DNA from: Pseudovibrio exalbescens
GTDB lineage: Bacteria > Pseudomonadota > Alphaproteobacteria > Rhizobiales > Stappiaceae
Assembly (NCBI RefSeq): GCF_028737195.1
Contig: NZ_JAQZAJ010000003.1
Span: 558,001 to 622,000, forward strand
Direction of reading: 5' to 3'
Length of the DNA stretch: 64,000 nt
Shown here: positions 9,358-19,353 of the stretch, piece after piece
How the letters are laid out: each line of letters begins with the position of its first letter
How positions within the stretch are numbered: the stretch's first letter is position 1
Notes under the pieces: model-generated
Databases searched by the model: none
What the model was told of the DNA's origin: nothing
The model's input: the letters and a program-made list of their open reading frames with translations, nothing else
Position numbers and translations under genes: made by a program

Positions 9358-11520
9358 GTGCGGCCAACACACAAAGAACAGCCAGAAACGGGCAAACAAT
9401 CAAGGCTCTTATCACTTAAGGTATTGGTTCCGGTCAGCGTGATCGGCTTGGCCTTGCTTGCGAGTGCAGGTGTTGGGTACTTTGCCCAAAAGGAGGCACA
9501 GCAAGGCATTCAGGCGGGCGCCGAAGTGCAGATGACCCTCACATCGCGCAATAGCGCAGAACAGCTTCAGCGGGCCATCGATGACAGCAAGAGCGATCTT
9601 GTCGCAATGGCATCAAGCGCGAATATGGGCCAGTTGATCGCAGAGCTGCCGTTGGCGGCGGAGCTATCGGGAAATCTCGCTGATATTCAAGCAACTTACC
9701 AAGGTTTGGCAGAGAGCGCCGATGAGCGTGCAGCGGTTCTTAAAGGCTCTGACAGTCTTTATGGCTCCAAGCACGAGGGCATTCATCAGGACTTTCTGAA
9801 GCGTTGGCAGAACGGCAACTACGCCGATATTCTGTTCTTCGATATGAACGGTTTGGCGCTTTACACCGTGACCAAGTCGGGTGACTTCCTCTCCAACGCA
9901 AGCGACGAGGCCACCAAGGCAACTACGGTGGATGAAACCTACCAAGCCGCCCTGGAGGCACCGGCCGGTGAGGTGGTTGTGTCTGATGTCGCGCCTTACG
10001 CTCCTGCTGGTGGGGAGGCGAGTCGCTTTGTTGCAACGCCGGTCTATATCGAGGGGTTTGGCGGCTTGGAGCTGAGCGGCGTTGTCATGGTGCGGCTCAA
10101 CAAGAGTTTCTGGGATGAAATTTTAAGCAAGCCCTTGCTCATTGGCGAAACGGCTCAGAGTTACCTTCTGGATGGGACAGGCCGTCTGCTTTCGACACCG
10201 GTGCTGGATCAATCCGCACCGCTGCTGAGCACGTACGGAGGCCTCGCCACGGACGTTGTGGCTTCGCTGGCTGAGAGTGCGCGCCATGAGGCGGGCGGAA
10301 AGCAATATCGTGTCGAGGCCATTGATATTTACGGTACACCGGGCGCGGTGGTGACTGAAATCAGTCTGGATGAAGCCAACGCGGCCTCCTGGAGTGTTTT
10401 CACTTCGATCGTGACGTCGGCGTTGATCATTCAGGTTGTGGTGCTTGCCGCAGGTTTTGGGATCGCTGCCTACATAACTCGTCCGCTTTCTCGTCTTTCA
10501 ACCGCCATCAGCAAAATTCGTGAAGGCGATTTGGAGACCGATGTTCCCGGCACCGAGCGTGGTGACGAAATCGGAGAGATTGCGGGCAACGTGGCGGCGT
10601 TTCGTGATGGCTTGCGCCGCGAAAAGGAGCTGACACTTGAGCGTGAAGCGGAACAGCTCCGTCAGGCACAGGTGGCGGAACGCCTTGTGCAGCTCAACCT
10701 CGCCTTTGATCAGAATGTGACCGAGGTGATTGGGGATGTGAATGAGGCCTTGCGCCAGTTGGAGGGATCAGCTCAGCAGATGGCGCAGGTCTCCGAGATT
10801 ACAGCCTCGGAAGCTCAGACAGCCGCTGCTGCCTCGGATCAGTCTCTGCATGGCCTTCAGGCCGTAGCAGGAGCCACCGAAGAACTGACCGTCACTGTTG
10901 GCGAAATCGACCGGGATCTTGCCAAGTCCAATGAAATTTCTAATGAGGCGGCGCAACGGGCGCGTCATGCGCAGGAGACGGTAACAGGCTTGCAGAACGC
11001 GGCAGCCCGCATCAACGAGGTTGTCTCTCTTATCAGCGATATCGCCGAGCAAACCAATCTGTTGGCGCTTAACGCCACCATTGAGGCCGCCCGTGCAGGC
11101 GAGGCTGGCAAAGGGTTTGCTGTCGTTGCCGCTGAGGTGAAGGAGCTGGCCAACCAAACCGGACGGGCCACCCATGAAATCAGCGGTCAGATCCAGGCCG
11201 TACAGTCGGAAACCGAGAATGCTGTTGGGGCAATCCGCGAGGTCATTCAGGTGATCGCCCAGATGAATGAGGTCGCGGGAACCGTGACCAATGCCATCGA
11301 AGAGCAGGCCAAGACAACGGGCGAAATCTCGCTGAACATTCAGCAGGTCACAGGTGGGTCCTCCGAGGTGGCGCAGGCGATCAACAAGGTGAGCGAAATG
11401 GCCGGGACGACGGGGCAGGGTGCTGATGAAGTTCAGCAGGCCGTGCTTCAGTTGCATCAGCGGGCCAATCGCGTGTCAGAGTTGGTCTCTGGTTATCTTG
11501 AGGAGGTGAAGGCCGGATAG
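9358..11520 (+). CDS. methyl-accepting chemotaxis protein, paralogue of the preceding gene
   Basis: Second chemoreceptor, 720 residues. TM1 about 20-41, periplasmic Cache-like region ([19 protein letters not shown] and [18 protein letters not shown] parallel the first receptor), TM2 about 350-372, HAMP, signalling domain with an intact tip ([20 protein letters not shown], about 560-580). The GTG start is chosen because GGAGGGG sits four bases upstream and the terminator of the previous gene lies inside any longer version. The same architecture and matching motifs at equivalent positions indicate tandem duplication followed by divergence of the sensor domain. Confidence 0.92.
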   Translation: MRPTHKEQPETGKQSRLLSLKVLVPVSVIGLALLASAGVGYFAQKEAQQGIQAGAEVQMTLTSRNSAEQLQRAIDDSKSDLVAMASSANMGQLIAELPLAAELSGNLADIQATYQGLAESADERAAVLKGSDSLYGSKHEGIHQDFLKRWQNGNYADILFFDMNGLALYTVTKSGDFLSNASDEATKATTVDETYQAALEAPAGEVVVSDVAPYAPAGGEASRFVATPVYIEGFGGLELSGVVMVRLNKSFWDEILSKPLLIGETAQSYLLDGTGRLLSTPVLDQSAPLLSTYGGLATDVVASLAESARHEAGGKQYRVEAIDIYGTPGAVVTEISLDEANAASWSVFTSIVTSALIIQVVVLAAGFGIAAYITRPLSRLSTAISKIREGDLETDVPGTERGDEIGEIAGNVAAFRDGLRREKELTLEREAEQLRQAQVAERLVQLNLAFDQNVTEVIGDVNEALRQLEGSAQQMAQVSEITASEAQTAAAASDQSLHGLQAVAGATEELTVTVGEIDRDLAKSNEISNEAAQRARHAQETVTGLQNAAARINEVVSLISDIAEQTNLLALNATIEAARAGEAGKGFAVVAAEVKELANQTGRATHEISGQIQAVQSETENAVGAIREVIQVIAQMNEVAGTVTNAIEEQAKTTGEISLNIQQVTGGSSEVAQAINKVSEMAGTTGQGADEVQQAVLQLHQRANRVSELVSGYLEEVKAG

Positions 11521-11547
11521 GCCCCAAGATCCTGCCCGTCCAAATTT

Positions 11548-11596
11548 AAGGCTGGTTTCTGGAGTGGGTTTCCACAACCGGAGATCAGCCTTTTCA
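11548..11596 (+). terminator. weak terminator-like hairpin after the second receptor
   Basis: AAGGCTG...CAGCCTT with an inner GGTT...AACC pairing, followed by TTTTC. The loop is long and the T-run short, so the call is tentative. Confidence 0.35.
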
Positions 11597-11675
11597 TTTC
11601 CATATTGTGCCCCTATGTGTGGAAGGCTTCCTCTGTTTGATCCAAGAAGGATCAGCCAAATTTGGGGTTTTCATC

Positions 11676-13118
11676 ATGATTGATTTTCGTGCTTCGGTCA
11701 CAAGTGCTGCCGTAGCGGTGGGTGTCTTGCTGTCTGCAGCCTTTGGTGTTTCCGCGAGCGCACACGCGGAACAGGTTGTTCCTTCAAACAACGCGGAAGT
11801 TCAGCTTTCCTTTGCACCGCTGGTGAAGAAGGTCGCGCCAGCGGTGGTCAATGTGTATGCCACTCGCACAGTTGAGCAACGCCAGCGAATTTCCCCGTTC
11901 TTTGACGATCCGTTCTTCCGCCGCTTTTTTGGTGATCGCGGTGGCTTTGGTGAGCCGCGCACCCGCAAGCGCGTCCAGAACTCTCTGGGCTCGGGTGTCA
12001 TCATCTCCGATCAGGGTATCATCATCACCAACCATCACGTCATTCAGGACGCTGATGAAGTCCGCGTAGCGCTTTCCGATCGGCGCGAATTTGATGCTGA
12101 GATCGTGCTCAAGGATGAGCGGACTGATCTTGCCGTCCTGAAGATCAAGGGAGAGGGGGATAACTTTCCCTACATCCCGTTTGCGGATTCCGATCAGCTT
12201 GAGGTGGGGGATCTGGTGCTGGCCATCGGGAACCCGTTTGGTGTAGGCCAGACCGTGACCCAGGGCATCGTCTCTGCGGTTGCGCGAACGCAGGTTGGCG
12301 TTTCAGATTATCAGTTTTTCATTCAAACCGACGCAGCCATCAACCCAGGTAACTCAGGCGGCGCACTCATAGATGTGCGCGGCAATCTGGTCGGCATCAA
12401 CACCGCTATTTTTTCCCGCTCTGGTGGGTCCAATGGCATCGGGTTTGCCATCCCGGCCAACATGGTGAAAGTGGTCGCAGCAGCTGCGGGGGATGGCGAC
12501 TATGTCCGGCGCCCATGGATTGGGGCGAGTCTTCAGCCGGTTTCATCAGACATTGCGCTCGGTCTTGGTCTTGACCGCCCACGCGGTGTGTTGGTGACGC
12601 GCATCTTCCCCGACAGCCCTGCAGAGCGGGCGGGCCTTGAAGTGGGTGATCTTATTGTTTCTGTTGGTGAAAACGAGATCAATGATCCAGATTCCTTTGG
12701 CTATCGTCTTGCAACGCGCCAGATCGGGTCGGAGGCAACCTTCCGCATTTTGCGCGGCAGCGATGAGGTTGCCCTTGACGTGGCGCTGGAAGCCGCCCCT
12801 GAGAGCATCCCGCGCGATACCCGAGACATCGGTGGACGCTCCCCGTTTTCCGGGGCGACGGTCATGAACCTGTCGCCAGCGGTCGCAGAGGAACTTCGCG
12901 TGCCGGATGAGTACTATGGGGTGGTAATAGCCGATATCGAAAATGGCTCAAATGCTCAGTATATCGGCCTGCGCCGCGGGGATATCATCGTCGCGATCAA
13001 CGGCGTTGAGATTGATAACACGCGGGTACTGGAACGGGCTGCGCGCCAGCGGCCACGGGGATGGCTGCTGGAGATCCGACGGGATGGTCGATTGCGCCGC
13101 CTGTCAGTTCGAGGTTAA
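11676..13118 (+). CDS. Do-family periplasmic serine protease (DegP/DegQ/MucD-like)
   Basis: HtrA-type protease/chaperone for misfolded envelope proteins. The 480-residue product starts with a signal peptide ending near SASAHA (residue 28). The trypsin-like domain keeps the triad: His in ITNHHVIQ (about 120), Asp in ERTDLAVLKI (about 151) and Ser in NPGNSGGAL (about 227). Two PDZ domains follow (about 275-365 and 390-475), each with a Gly-rich carboxylate-binding turn (SPAERAGLEVGDLI; AQYIGLRRGDIIV). The ATG is chosen since it begins the signal peptide; 23 in-frame codons upstream look non-coding. The neighbour rarA follows in many Rhizobiales. Confidence 0.94.
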   Translation: MIDFRASVTSAAVAVGVLLSAAFGVSASAHAEQVVPSNNAEVQLSFAPLVKKVAPAVVNVYATRTVEQRQRISPFFDDPFFRRFFGDRGGFGEPRTRKRVQNSLGSGVIISDQGIIITNHHVIQDADEVRVALSDRREFDAEIVLKDERTDLAVLKIKGEGDNFPYIPFADSDQLEVGDLVLAIGNPFGVGQTVTQGIVSAVARTQVGVSDYQFFIQTDAAINPGNSGGALIDVRGNLVGINTAIFSRSGGSNGIGFAIPANMVKVVAAAAGDGDYVRRPWIGASLQPVSSDIALGLGLDRPRGVLVTRIFPDSPAERAGLEVGDLIVSVGENEINDPDSFGYRLATRQIGSEATFRILRGSDEVALDVALEAAPESIPRDTRDIGGRSPFSGATVMNLSPAVAEELRVPDEYYGVVIADIENGSNAQYIGLRRGDIIVAINGVEIDNTRVLERAARQRPRGWLLEIRRDGRLRRLSVRG

Positions 13119-13127
13119 GGTATGGAT

Positions 13128-13161
13128 GGCCGGGCTTTTCAGTCCGGCCAATTCCGTTTTT
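13128..13161 (+). terminator. hairpin after the degP-like gene
   Basis: GGCCGG (13128-13133) pairs with CCGGCC (13144-13149); ten bases later comes TTTTT. The T-run is separated from the stem, so termination may be weak. The hairpin argues for a rarA start downstream of it. Confidence 0.4.
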
Positions 13162-13178
13162 CTGCTAGAAGTTCTTCC

Positions 13179-14492
13179 ATGAGTGATCTTTTTTCTTCCG
13201 CAGGCTTGGACAAAAGCGGCAACAGACCGCTTGCCGATCGCTTGCGCCCGTCGAAAATCAGCGAGGTCGTTGGCCAGGAGCATCTGATTGGTGAGAATGG
13301 CATCCTCAGCCGCATGTTGCGCTCCGGGTCGTTGGGCTCCCTCATTTTCTGGGGGCCTCCCGGAACAGGGAAAACCACCATTGCCCGGCTGCTGGCCAAT
13401 GAAACGGATCTGGATTTCGAGCAGATTTCTGCGATTTTTTCCGGTGTTTCTGATCTTAAGAAGTGTTTTGAAGCGGCGCGTGCGCGGCGTTTGACAGGGC
13501 GCGGTACGCTGTTGTTCGTTGATGAGATTCATCGCTTCAACCGGGCGCAGCTCGACAGTTTCCTGCCGGTGATGGAAGACGGCACCATCACTCTAGTTGG
13601 AGCCACAACGGAAAACCCGAGCTTTGAGCTGAATGCGGCCTTGTTGTCGCGTGCTCATGTGCTGGTCTTCCAGAGCCTTGATGAAGAGGCATTGGATGGG
13701 CTTTTGGCCCGCGCTGAGGAAGAAATGGAAAAGCCGCTGCCGCTTGACCAGGAAGCCCGGCTTTCCCTCATCCGCATGGCAGATGGTGACGGCCGCTCGG
13801 CCCTTACGCTTGCTGAAGACGTGTGGCGCACAGCTGGCGATGGCGAGATTTTCGACACCGAACGCCTGACAGATATTGTTCAGCGCCGGGCTCCCATCTA
13901 CGACAAGACCAAGGACGGTCATTACAATCTGATATCCGCTTTGCACAAATCAGTGCGCGGGTCGGATCCTGACGCGGCGCTGTATTGGATGGGGCGCATG
14001 CTGGACGGCGGCGAGGACCCCATGTTCATCGCCCGGCGGTTGATCCGAATGGCGGTGGAAGACATCGGCTTGGCGGACCCGAACGCGTTGGTGCAAGCCA
14101 ATGCCGCCAAGGACGCCTTTCACATGTTGGGTTCGCCGGAGGGAGAGCTGGCCTTGGCGCAGGCCTGCGTCTATCTGGCAACGGCGCCGAAATCGAACGG
14201 TGTGTATGTAGCCTACAAGTCCTCTCGAAGGGCCGCGCAGGAGAATGGCTCGCTTGTGCCGCCAAAGCATATTCTCAATGCGCCAACAAAGCTGATGAAG
14301 GACATGGGCTACAACGAGGGCTATCAGTACGACCATGATGCGCCCGATGGCTTTTCCGGGCAGGATTACTTTCCCGAAAAGATGGGGCGTCAGACGTTTT
14401 ACGACCCACCCGAGCGCGGATTTGAGCGGGACTTGCGCAAACGGCTGGCATACTGGGAGAGGTTGCGGCGGGAGCGAAACGGCTCTTCTTGA
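13179..14492 (+). CDS. rarA: replication-associated recombination protein A (RarA/MgsA)
   Basis: AAA+ ATPase of the clamp-loader clade that acts at stalled replication forks. Walker [10 protein letters not shown] and Walker [12 protein letters not shown] are clear, with sensor 1 [12 protein letters not shown] and the arginine-finger region LLSRAHV. The C-terminal MgsA tetramerisation region ([31 protein letters not shown]) is complete. The ATG giving [21 protein letters not shown] (437 residues) is preferred over an in-frame upstream ATG that would put a GC hairpin inside the gene. Confidence 0.95.
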   Translation: MSDLFSSAGLDKSGNRPLADRLRPSKISEVVGQEHLIGENGILSRMLRSGSLGSLIFWGPPGTGKTTIARLLANETDLDFEQISAIFSGVSDLKKCFEAARARRLTGRGTLLFVDEIHRFNRAQLDSFLPVMEDGTITLVGATTENPSFELNAALLSRAHVLVFQSLDEEALDGLLARAEEEMEKPLPLDQEARLSLIRMADGDGRSALTLAEDVWRTAGDGEIFDTERLTDIVQRRAPIYDKTKDGHYNLISALHKSVRGSDPDAALYWMGRMLDGGEDPMFIARRLIRMAVEDIGLADPNALVQANAAKDAFHMLGSPEGELALAQACVYLATAPKSNGVYVAYKSSRRAAQENGSLVPPKHILNAPTKLMKDMGYNEGYQYDHDAPDGFSGQDYFPEKMGRQTFYDPPERGFERDLRKRLAYWERLRRERNGSS

Positions 14493-14569
14493 CCGGTCTG
14501 TGAATACCCGTCACTTGCCAGTGCCTCCTTTCCTGAGCAAACTGGGCACATGCAATAGGTGAGCGGCCC

Positions 14570-16945
14570 ATGCGTCAGATAGAACTCAGATTGGCTTTGG
14601 TGCTGTATGGCGGCGTTTCACTTGCCGTTTACATGCATGGCGTTACGCGCGAACTTCTCAACTTGCAACGTGCTTCCAAGGCGCTTGAAGAGGCGCGGGC
14701 AAAGGGCGTGCCGTTGGATGGCGCGGGGGCGGAGCTAAGGGGCTCGACGGCCTCCTACTATCATATCTTGAGAACCCTTCACCCTGATCTGGACCTAAGA
14801 GTGGTGATCGATGCCATTTCCGGCGCTTCCGCCGGTGGCATTAACGGCATCATGCTGGCCCGAGCAATTGCTCATGACCTCCCACTTGATTCCCACCGCA
14901 GTTTCTGGCTGGAGAAGGCGGATGTGACCCAACTCTGCGGGAAACCGAGAGGCGTGACACGGCTGGCAAAACGCGTTTTAGCACCCTTTATCGGCCGAAT
15001 ATTGGGGCTGGTTCTGGAGCAGGACCCCGACAATCCGGAGGCGCGGCGCAAGTTGCACTGGTTCATGTCTAGTAGGTGGTTCGAGCCGCCCTTCTCAGGT
15101 GCCCGTTTTGCCCGCTGGATGCTTGAAGCATGCAATGCGATGGATCTGGAGGATCGTGGTGACACCCTTATCCCGCTGGGTCAGAAATTGGAGCTGTTCG
15201 TCACTTTGACGGATTACTTTGGTGTGAAACGGACCGTGCCGTTGAGTGCACACAGCAGCACCCATGAGATTGAGCATCGCCGGCTTCTCAAGTTTCTTGC
15301 GCGCAACGATGGAATCGATGGCATCAAGTCACAGTTGGTAGCTGACTGTGCGCCCAGCCATGTTTTTGCCGCCAGAGCCACAGCATCATTCCCCGGCGCA
15401 TTTCCGCCAGCCTCCGTGGAAGAAATGGACAGGGTGGTGAAGAGCCTCAACGCCGACTGGTCTCACCGCGATCAGTTTGTCGAGCAAGAACTCATGGGAC
15501 CGCTTGAAAATGGCGCGCCCCGTCTGTTTATTGATGGTAGCGTCGTTATGAACAAGCCGTTCCAGCCTGTCATTGAAAGCATCAGCGAGCGCGCTGCATC
15601 GCGCGAGGTCGTGAGGCGTCTTCTGTATGTCGACCCGACCCCCGGTGATACGGGTGAGCCTGAGGAGCAGGATTATGCAGCGCCGGGATTCTTTCGTTCA
15701 ATTCTGGCAGCGCTTGCCCATATTCCGCGAAATGAGCCCATAGGCGATGATCTGAAAGAGATCGACGAGATGAACCGCAACATCCGCCGTTTGAAGGATG
15801 TTATTGCGGCCGCCAAGCCCCATGTGGACCGGGAAGTGGACGTTATCCTGCAGTTGCCCGGAGAAGGCACCACACCCGCTGAGGCCCTTGGCTGGGCGCG
15901 TGCGGAAGCAACACGCATGGCGAAAGAACATGCCGGGTTCTCCTATGCAGGCTACGAACAGCTGCGGTTGAACCTGCTCTCCCACCGGCTGGCAAAGCTG
16001 ATCAAGCGTCTGGGCGGACATGATGGTGTTGGAGAGGCTACCCATCATCTCGAGCGGGCAATCCTGCGTCATTTGACTATGGAAGGGGATGCGTCCGGCA
16101 TGGTTGGTGGAGATGAGCCTGCTGTCTCCATCGTACATCTGGATATTGATTATCGGGTCAGGCGGCTGCGCTCTGTCATTCGCAAACTCAATTTGATCTT
16201 TGGAAGCGAGCAACTGGACGCGGCATGTGTGCAGCGCATGGGCGTTTTGAAAGAGCGCCTCTATGAGTTGATCACCTATCTGCAATATCGGTGGAGCCGT
16301 GCATTTTACGGCACAGAAACAGGTGAGGCTTGCGAAGCGCTGCATTTGCTGCTCAGTGAACCTTCCAAGCTCGACCGGGCCTTGAGGCTTCTTCAAAAGC
16401 GGATGGGGCTGGCCGATCTCGATCTGCTGATTGATGAAGTTGTGAGTGATGCAGATGAGGAGTTGGCAGCTAGCCTGTCCAGCCATCCCATCAAGCGCGC
16501 TTACATCGGCTTTGCTTTTTATGATGCTGTCACGCTGCCGATCCAGCACACCTCCGATCATTCCGAACTGGGGGAGGTGACGGTTAGCCGTATCAGCCCA
16601 AAAGACGCGGTTGCGCTGAATGAGCATGGCAGTGTGCTGAAGGGCGCTCAGTTGCAGTCGTTCGGTGCGTTTTTCAATCGCAGTTGGCGGGAACATGATT
16701 ACTTGTGGGGGCGGCTCAATGCGGCTGAGCGGTTGGTTGCTCTCTTGCGCGGCGTTGATCGGGATGGGGGAGGTGTCTCTGGTCTTGACGCGCATCTGGA
16801 GCTGCTTTTCGAAAGCATTCTGGAGGAGGAAGCGCCGCATTTAACGGCCAATGCTGATTTGATATCAGGGATTTATGCCAGCATGGCGAGGGCGGCAAAA
16901 CACAGGGAAGGTGCCTCTCAGTCTCCTGAAACGGCAGAGCCTTAA
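14570..16945 (+). CDS. large patatin-like protein (DUF3376-type)
   Basis: Predicted lipid acyl hydrolase. The N-terminal third has the patatin features: glycine-rich turn LVLYGGVSLAVYMHG, nucleophile elbow GASAGG (Ser about residue 87) and catalytic dyad Asp in FIDGSV (about 323). Beyond about residue 400 lies a further 390-residue region, mostly helical, with no motif I recognise; this matches the 'patatin-related' long family also annotated DUF3376. No signal peptide. It stands alone between rarA and crcB, transcribed in the same direction. Substrate is unknown. Confidence 0.85.
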   Translation: MRQIELRLALVLYGGVSLAVYMHGVTRELLNLQRASKALEEARAKGVPLDGAGAELRGSTASYYHILRTLHPDLDLRVVIDAISGASAGGINGIMLARAIAHDLPLDSHRSFWLEKADVTQLCGKPRGVTRLAKRVLAPFIGRILGLVLEQDPDNPEARRKLHWFMSSRWFEPPFSGARFARWMLEACNAMDLEDRGDTLIPLGQKLELFVTLTDYFGVKRTVPLSAHSSTHEIEHRRLLKFLARNDGIDGIKSQLVADCAPSHVFAARATASFPGAFPPASVEEMDRVVKSLNADWSHRDQFVEQELMGPLENGAPRLFIDGSVVMNKPFQPVIESISERAASREVVRRLLYVDPTPGDTGEPEEQDYAAPGFFRSILAALAHIPRNEPIGDDLKEIDEMNRNIRRLKDVIAAAKPHVDREVDVILQLPGEGTTPAEALGWARAEATRMAKEHAGFSYAGYEQLRLNLLSHRLAKLIKRLGGHDGVGEATHHLERAILRHLTMEGDASGMVGGDEPAVSIVHLDIDYRVRRLRSVIRKLNLIFGSEQLDAACVQRMGVLKERLYELITYLQYRWSRAFYGTETGEACEALHLLLSEPSKLDRALRLLQKRMGLADLDLLIDEVVSDADEELAASLSSHPIKRAYIGFAFYDAVTLPIQHTSDHSELGEVTVSRISPKDAVALNEHGSVLKGAQLQSFGAFFNRSWREHDYLWGRLNAAERLVALLRGVDRDGGGVSGLDAHLELLFESILEEEAPHLTANADLISGIYASMARAAKHREGASQSPETAEP

Positions 16946-17045
16946 GGGTCTGCGTGGCCTCACGGATTGTCAAGTTTTCCCTTGTCATTGCCATGTTTGA
17001 CGCGTAATCGACAGCCAACCAACGTTCCTAAAGAGTGGAAGCCTC

Positions 17046-17426
17046 ATGAAAAACCTTGTCCTTGTTGCCCTCGGGGGCGGCGCGGGTGCTGTTTGTCGAC
17101 ATCTCATGACCTTGGCTGGTCTTCGTCTGATGGGGGCTGGTTTCCCATGGGGGACGTTTACCTGCAATATCTTAGGTTCGCTTCTGATGGGCGTGTTCAT
17201 TGAAGTTCTGGCACAAAAGCTGAACGCATCAACGGAACTCCGCTTGCTGGTGGCGACCGGCTTCCTTGGCGGCTTTACAACTTTCTCCAGCTTCTCTTTG
17301 GATGTGGCCGTGATCTGGGAACGGGGAGAGCCATGGCTGGCTTTTGCCTATGCATTGGCCTCTGTCATCCTGTCGATCTCGGCATTGTTTGGTGGCTTGG
17401 CTCTGGCGCGGCAGGTGCTGGCCTAA
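17046..17426 (+). CDS. crcB: fluoride efflux channel CrcB/Fluc
   Basis: Small four-TM fluoride channel that works as an antiparallel dimer. The 126-residue product carries GGGAGAVCRH at the N-terminus, the pore Asn in GTFTCNILGS and the Gly/Thr/Phe-rich break GFLGGFTTFSSFS that holds the central Na+ and the Phe box. I looked for a fluoride riboswitch in the 100 bases upstream and did not see its conserved core. RluC-type and HAD genes follow in the same direction. Confidence 0.95.
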   Translation: MKNLVLVALGGGAGAVCRHLMTLAGLRLMGAGFPWGTFTCNILGSLLMGVFIEVLAQKLNASTELRLLVATGFLGGFTTFSSFSLDVAVIWERGEPWLAFAYALASVILSISALFGGLALARQVLA

Positions 17427-17623
17427 GGCTACATGCCGTCTGATCTGTTTCCCAGATGCATCATAGACCAAGGCGCATCGCAGTTTTTACCGGGTTTTCT
17501 GAGCTAGCTCTTGCATTCGGAGGCTTGGGCTGTCACATGGAAGCCAACCAAACCAACAGAGCAAGCGTGGCCTCGCTGTTTAGCTGACTGGCCTGCTTGG
17601 CGATATAATCGGAATTCCAGCCC

Positions 17624-18625
17624 ATGAGTGGCATTCAAACAAAAAAAGTCGATAGAGACGAAGACGGCATGCGGCTCGACCGCTGGTTCAAGACCCATTA
17701 TCCAGATCTTGGGTTTGGCCGTTTGCAAAAGCTGTTGCGCACCGGTCAGGTGCGGGTGGATGGCAAGCGTGCCGAAAGTTCCACGCGCATTGAATCCGGG
17801 CAGATGATCCGCATACCGCCGATTTCCGTGGAAGTGCAGGCAGATGACCGCAAGAACGCCAAGCCCCGTTCAAGCAAACTGGTTGAAGACGATCGCGCCG
17901 CCATCGAGCAGATGATGCTCTATGAAGACAAGGATGTGATGGTTCTGAACAAGCCAGCCGGTCTTGCCGTGCAGGGCGGCTCGGGCCTTAGTCGCCATCT
18001 AGACGGCATGCTTGAAGCTTTCACCGATCAAAAAGGCAATAAGCCCAAGCTGGTGCACCGCCTTGACCGCGAGACCTCCGGCATCCTGCTGGTTGCCAAG
18101 ACGCGCAAGGCAGCGCAGGAGCTGACCAAGTCTTTCCGTCACCGCAATACCCGGAAGATCTACTGGGCAATTGTAGCTGGCATTCCCAAGCCGCGTCAGG
18201 GCCGCATCTCGACCTATCTGGCGCGCAGTGAGGAAGATGAGCGGATGCGCATTGCTCGCCACGGCGAGGACGAGGCGCAGCACGCGGTGAGCCTTTACAA
18301 CGTGGTAGAACAATCCGGTCAGAAGCTGTCATGGGTTACCCTGAAGCCAGTTACCGGCCGTACGCACCAGTTGCGTGCACATACTGCCCATATCCGCCAT
18401 CCGATCATCGGCGACAGCAAGTACTTCAACATCATGAACTGGGACCTGCCGGGCGGGATTCAGAACAAGTTGCACTTGCTTGCTCGGCGAATTGTCATTC
18501 CACATCCTTCTGGCACGGGGATGATTGATGTGTCGGCGCCCTTGCCGCCGCACATGCAGCAGACATGGAACCTTCTTGGGTTCGATGTGAAAGAATACGA
18601 CCCGGAGATCGCCGAGCCTGAATAA
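17624..18625 (+). CDS. rluC: RluC/RluD-family 23S rRNA pseudouridine synthase
   Basis: Converts specific uridines in 23S rRNA to pseudouridine. Of 333 residues, about 20-80 form an S4 RNA-binding domain (LDRWFKTHYPDLGFGRLQKL; GQVRVDGKR) and about 100-310 the synthase domain with the catalytic Asp in LVHRLDRETSGILLVAK. GRTHQLRAHTAHIRHPIIGD is the second family signature. The specific name RluC is the likeliest assignment by size and neighbours, but RluD cannot be excluded by eye. Confidence 0.9.
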   Translation: MSGIQTKKVDRDEDGMRLDRWFKTHYPDLGFGRLQKLLRTGQVRVDGKRAESSTRIESGQMIRIPPISVEVQADDRKNAKPRSSKLVEDDRAAIEQMMLYEDKDVMVLNKPAGLAVQGGSGLSRHLDGMLEAFTDQKGNKPKLVHRLDRETSGILLVAKTRKAAQELTKSFRHRNTRKIYWAIVAGIPKPRQGRISTYLARSEEDERMRIARHGEDEAQHAVSLYNVVEQSGQKLSWVTLKPVTGRTHQLRAHTAHIRHPIIGDSKYFNIMNWDLPGGIQNKLHLLARRIVIPHPSGTGMIDVSAPLPPHMQQTWNLLGFDVKEYDPEIAEPE

Positions 18626-18672
18626 GGTCTGGCCCGCTCCGCTCTTGGTTTTGTGAAGGGACCTCAACGCCA

Positions 18673-19353
18673 ATGTATCTTGTGGTTTTTGACTGTGACG
18701 GCACGCTGGTGGACAGCCAGCACACCATCATCCATGGCTTGGAAGTGGGCTTTGAAGCGGTAGGTTTGCCAATGCCGGATCGTCATACCGCATTGTCCAT
18801 CGTGGGGCTGTCACTGGAACCGGCGTTCCTGCACCTGGTTGGTGAGGAGAACGCACATCTGGTCCCTACAATGTGTGACGCATACAGAACCTCAAAGATC
18901 GCGCGCCGAGAAGGCGGATTCGATCATGATCCGCTCTATCCGGGTACCCGTGAGGTGTTGGATGCCTTGAGTGCCCGAGAGGATGTTCTTCTGGGTGTTG
19001 CCACGGGCAAGCATTCCCGAGGCGTGGCGCACATGGTTGAGGTACACGACCTTCACGGCAAGTTCATAACCGTGCAGACGGCAGACAAAGCACCGTCCAA
19101 ACCTCATCCTGGCATGCTGATGCAGGCCATGAGTGAAACGGGCGCGCAACCAGAGCGCACCGTTATGATTGGGGATACGTCATTCGACATGGAAATGGCA
19201 CGCAATGCCCGGGTTCACGCCATTGGCGTTAGCTGGGGCTATCATGTCCCGCGTGAACTGGAGCGGGCTGGGGCGCGCCGTGTGATTGACGCATTTCCAC
19301 AGTTGCTTCCGGCGCTTGATGAAGTGCTGGGCTGGAAGAAGGAAATTGCTTGA
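18673..19353 (+). CDS. HAD-superfamily phosphatase (phosphoglycolate phosphatase-like)
   Basis: Haloacid-dehalogenase hydrolase of 226 residues. Motif I is FDCDGTLVDS with both Asp residues, motif II the Thr in GVATGKHSRG, motif III the Lys in APSKPHPGM and motif IV MIGDTSFDMEMA. A cap domain of about 65 residues follows motif I (subclass IA, Gph-like). The stop codon overlaps the ATG of the ATP12-like gene (TGATG), so the two are co-translated. Substrate is unknown. Confidence 0.88.
   Translation: MYLVVFDCDGTLVDSQHTIIHGLEVGFEAVGLPMPDRHTALSIVGLSLEPAFLHLVGEENAHLVPTMCDAYRTSKIARREGGFDHDPLYPGTREVLDALSAREDVLLGVATGKHSRGVAHMVEVHDLHGKFITVQTADKAPSKPHPGMLMQAMSETGAQPERTVMIGDTSFDMEMARNARVHAIGVSWGYHVPRELERAGARRVIDAFPQLLPALDEVLGWKKEIA

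Noticed and set aside
16946-17045. Fluoride riboswitch before crcB
   Set aside because: The conserved core GGNGATGG...CCGCTGATGGCT is not present in the 100 bases upstream.
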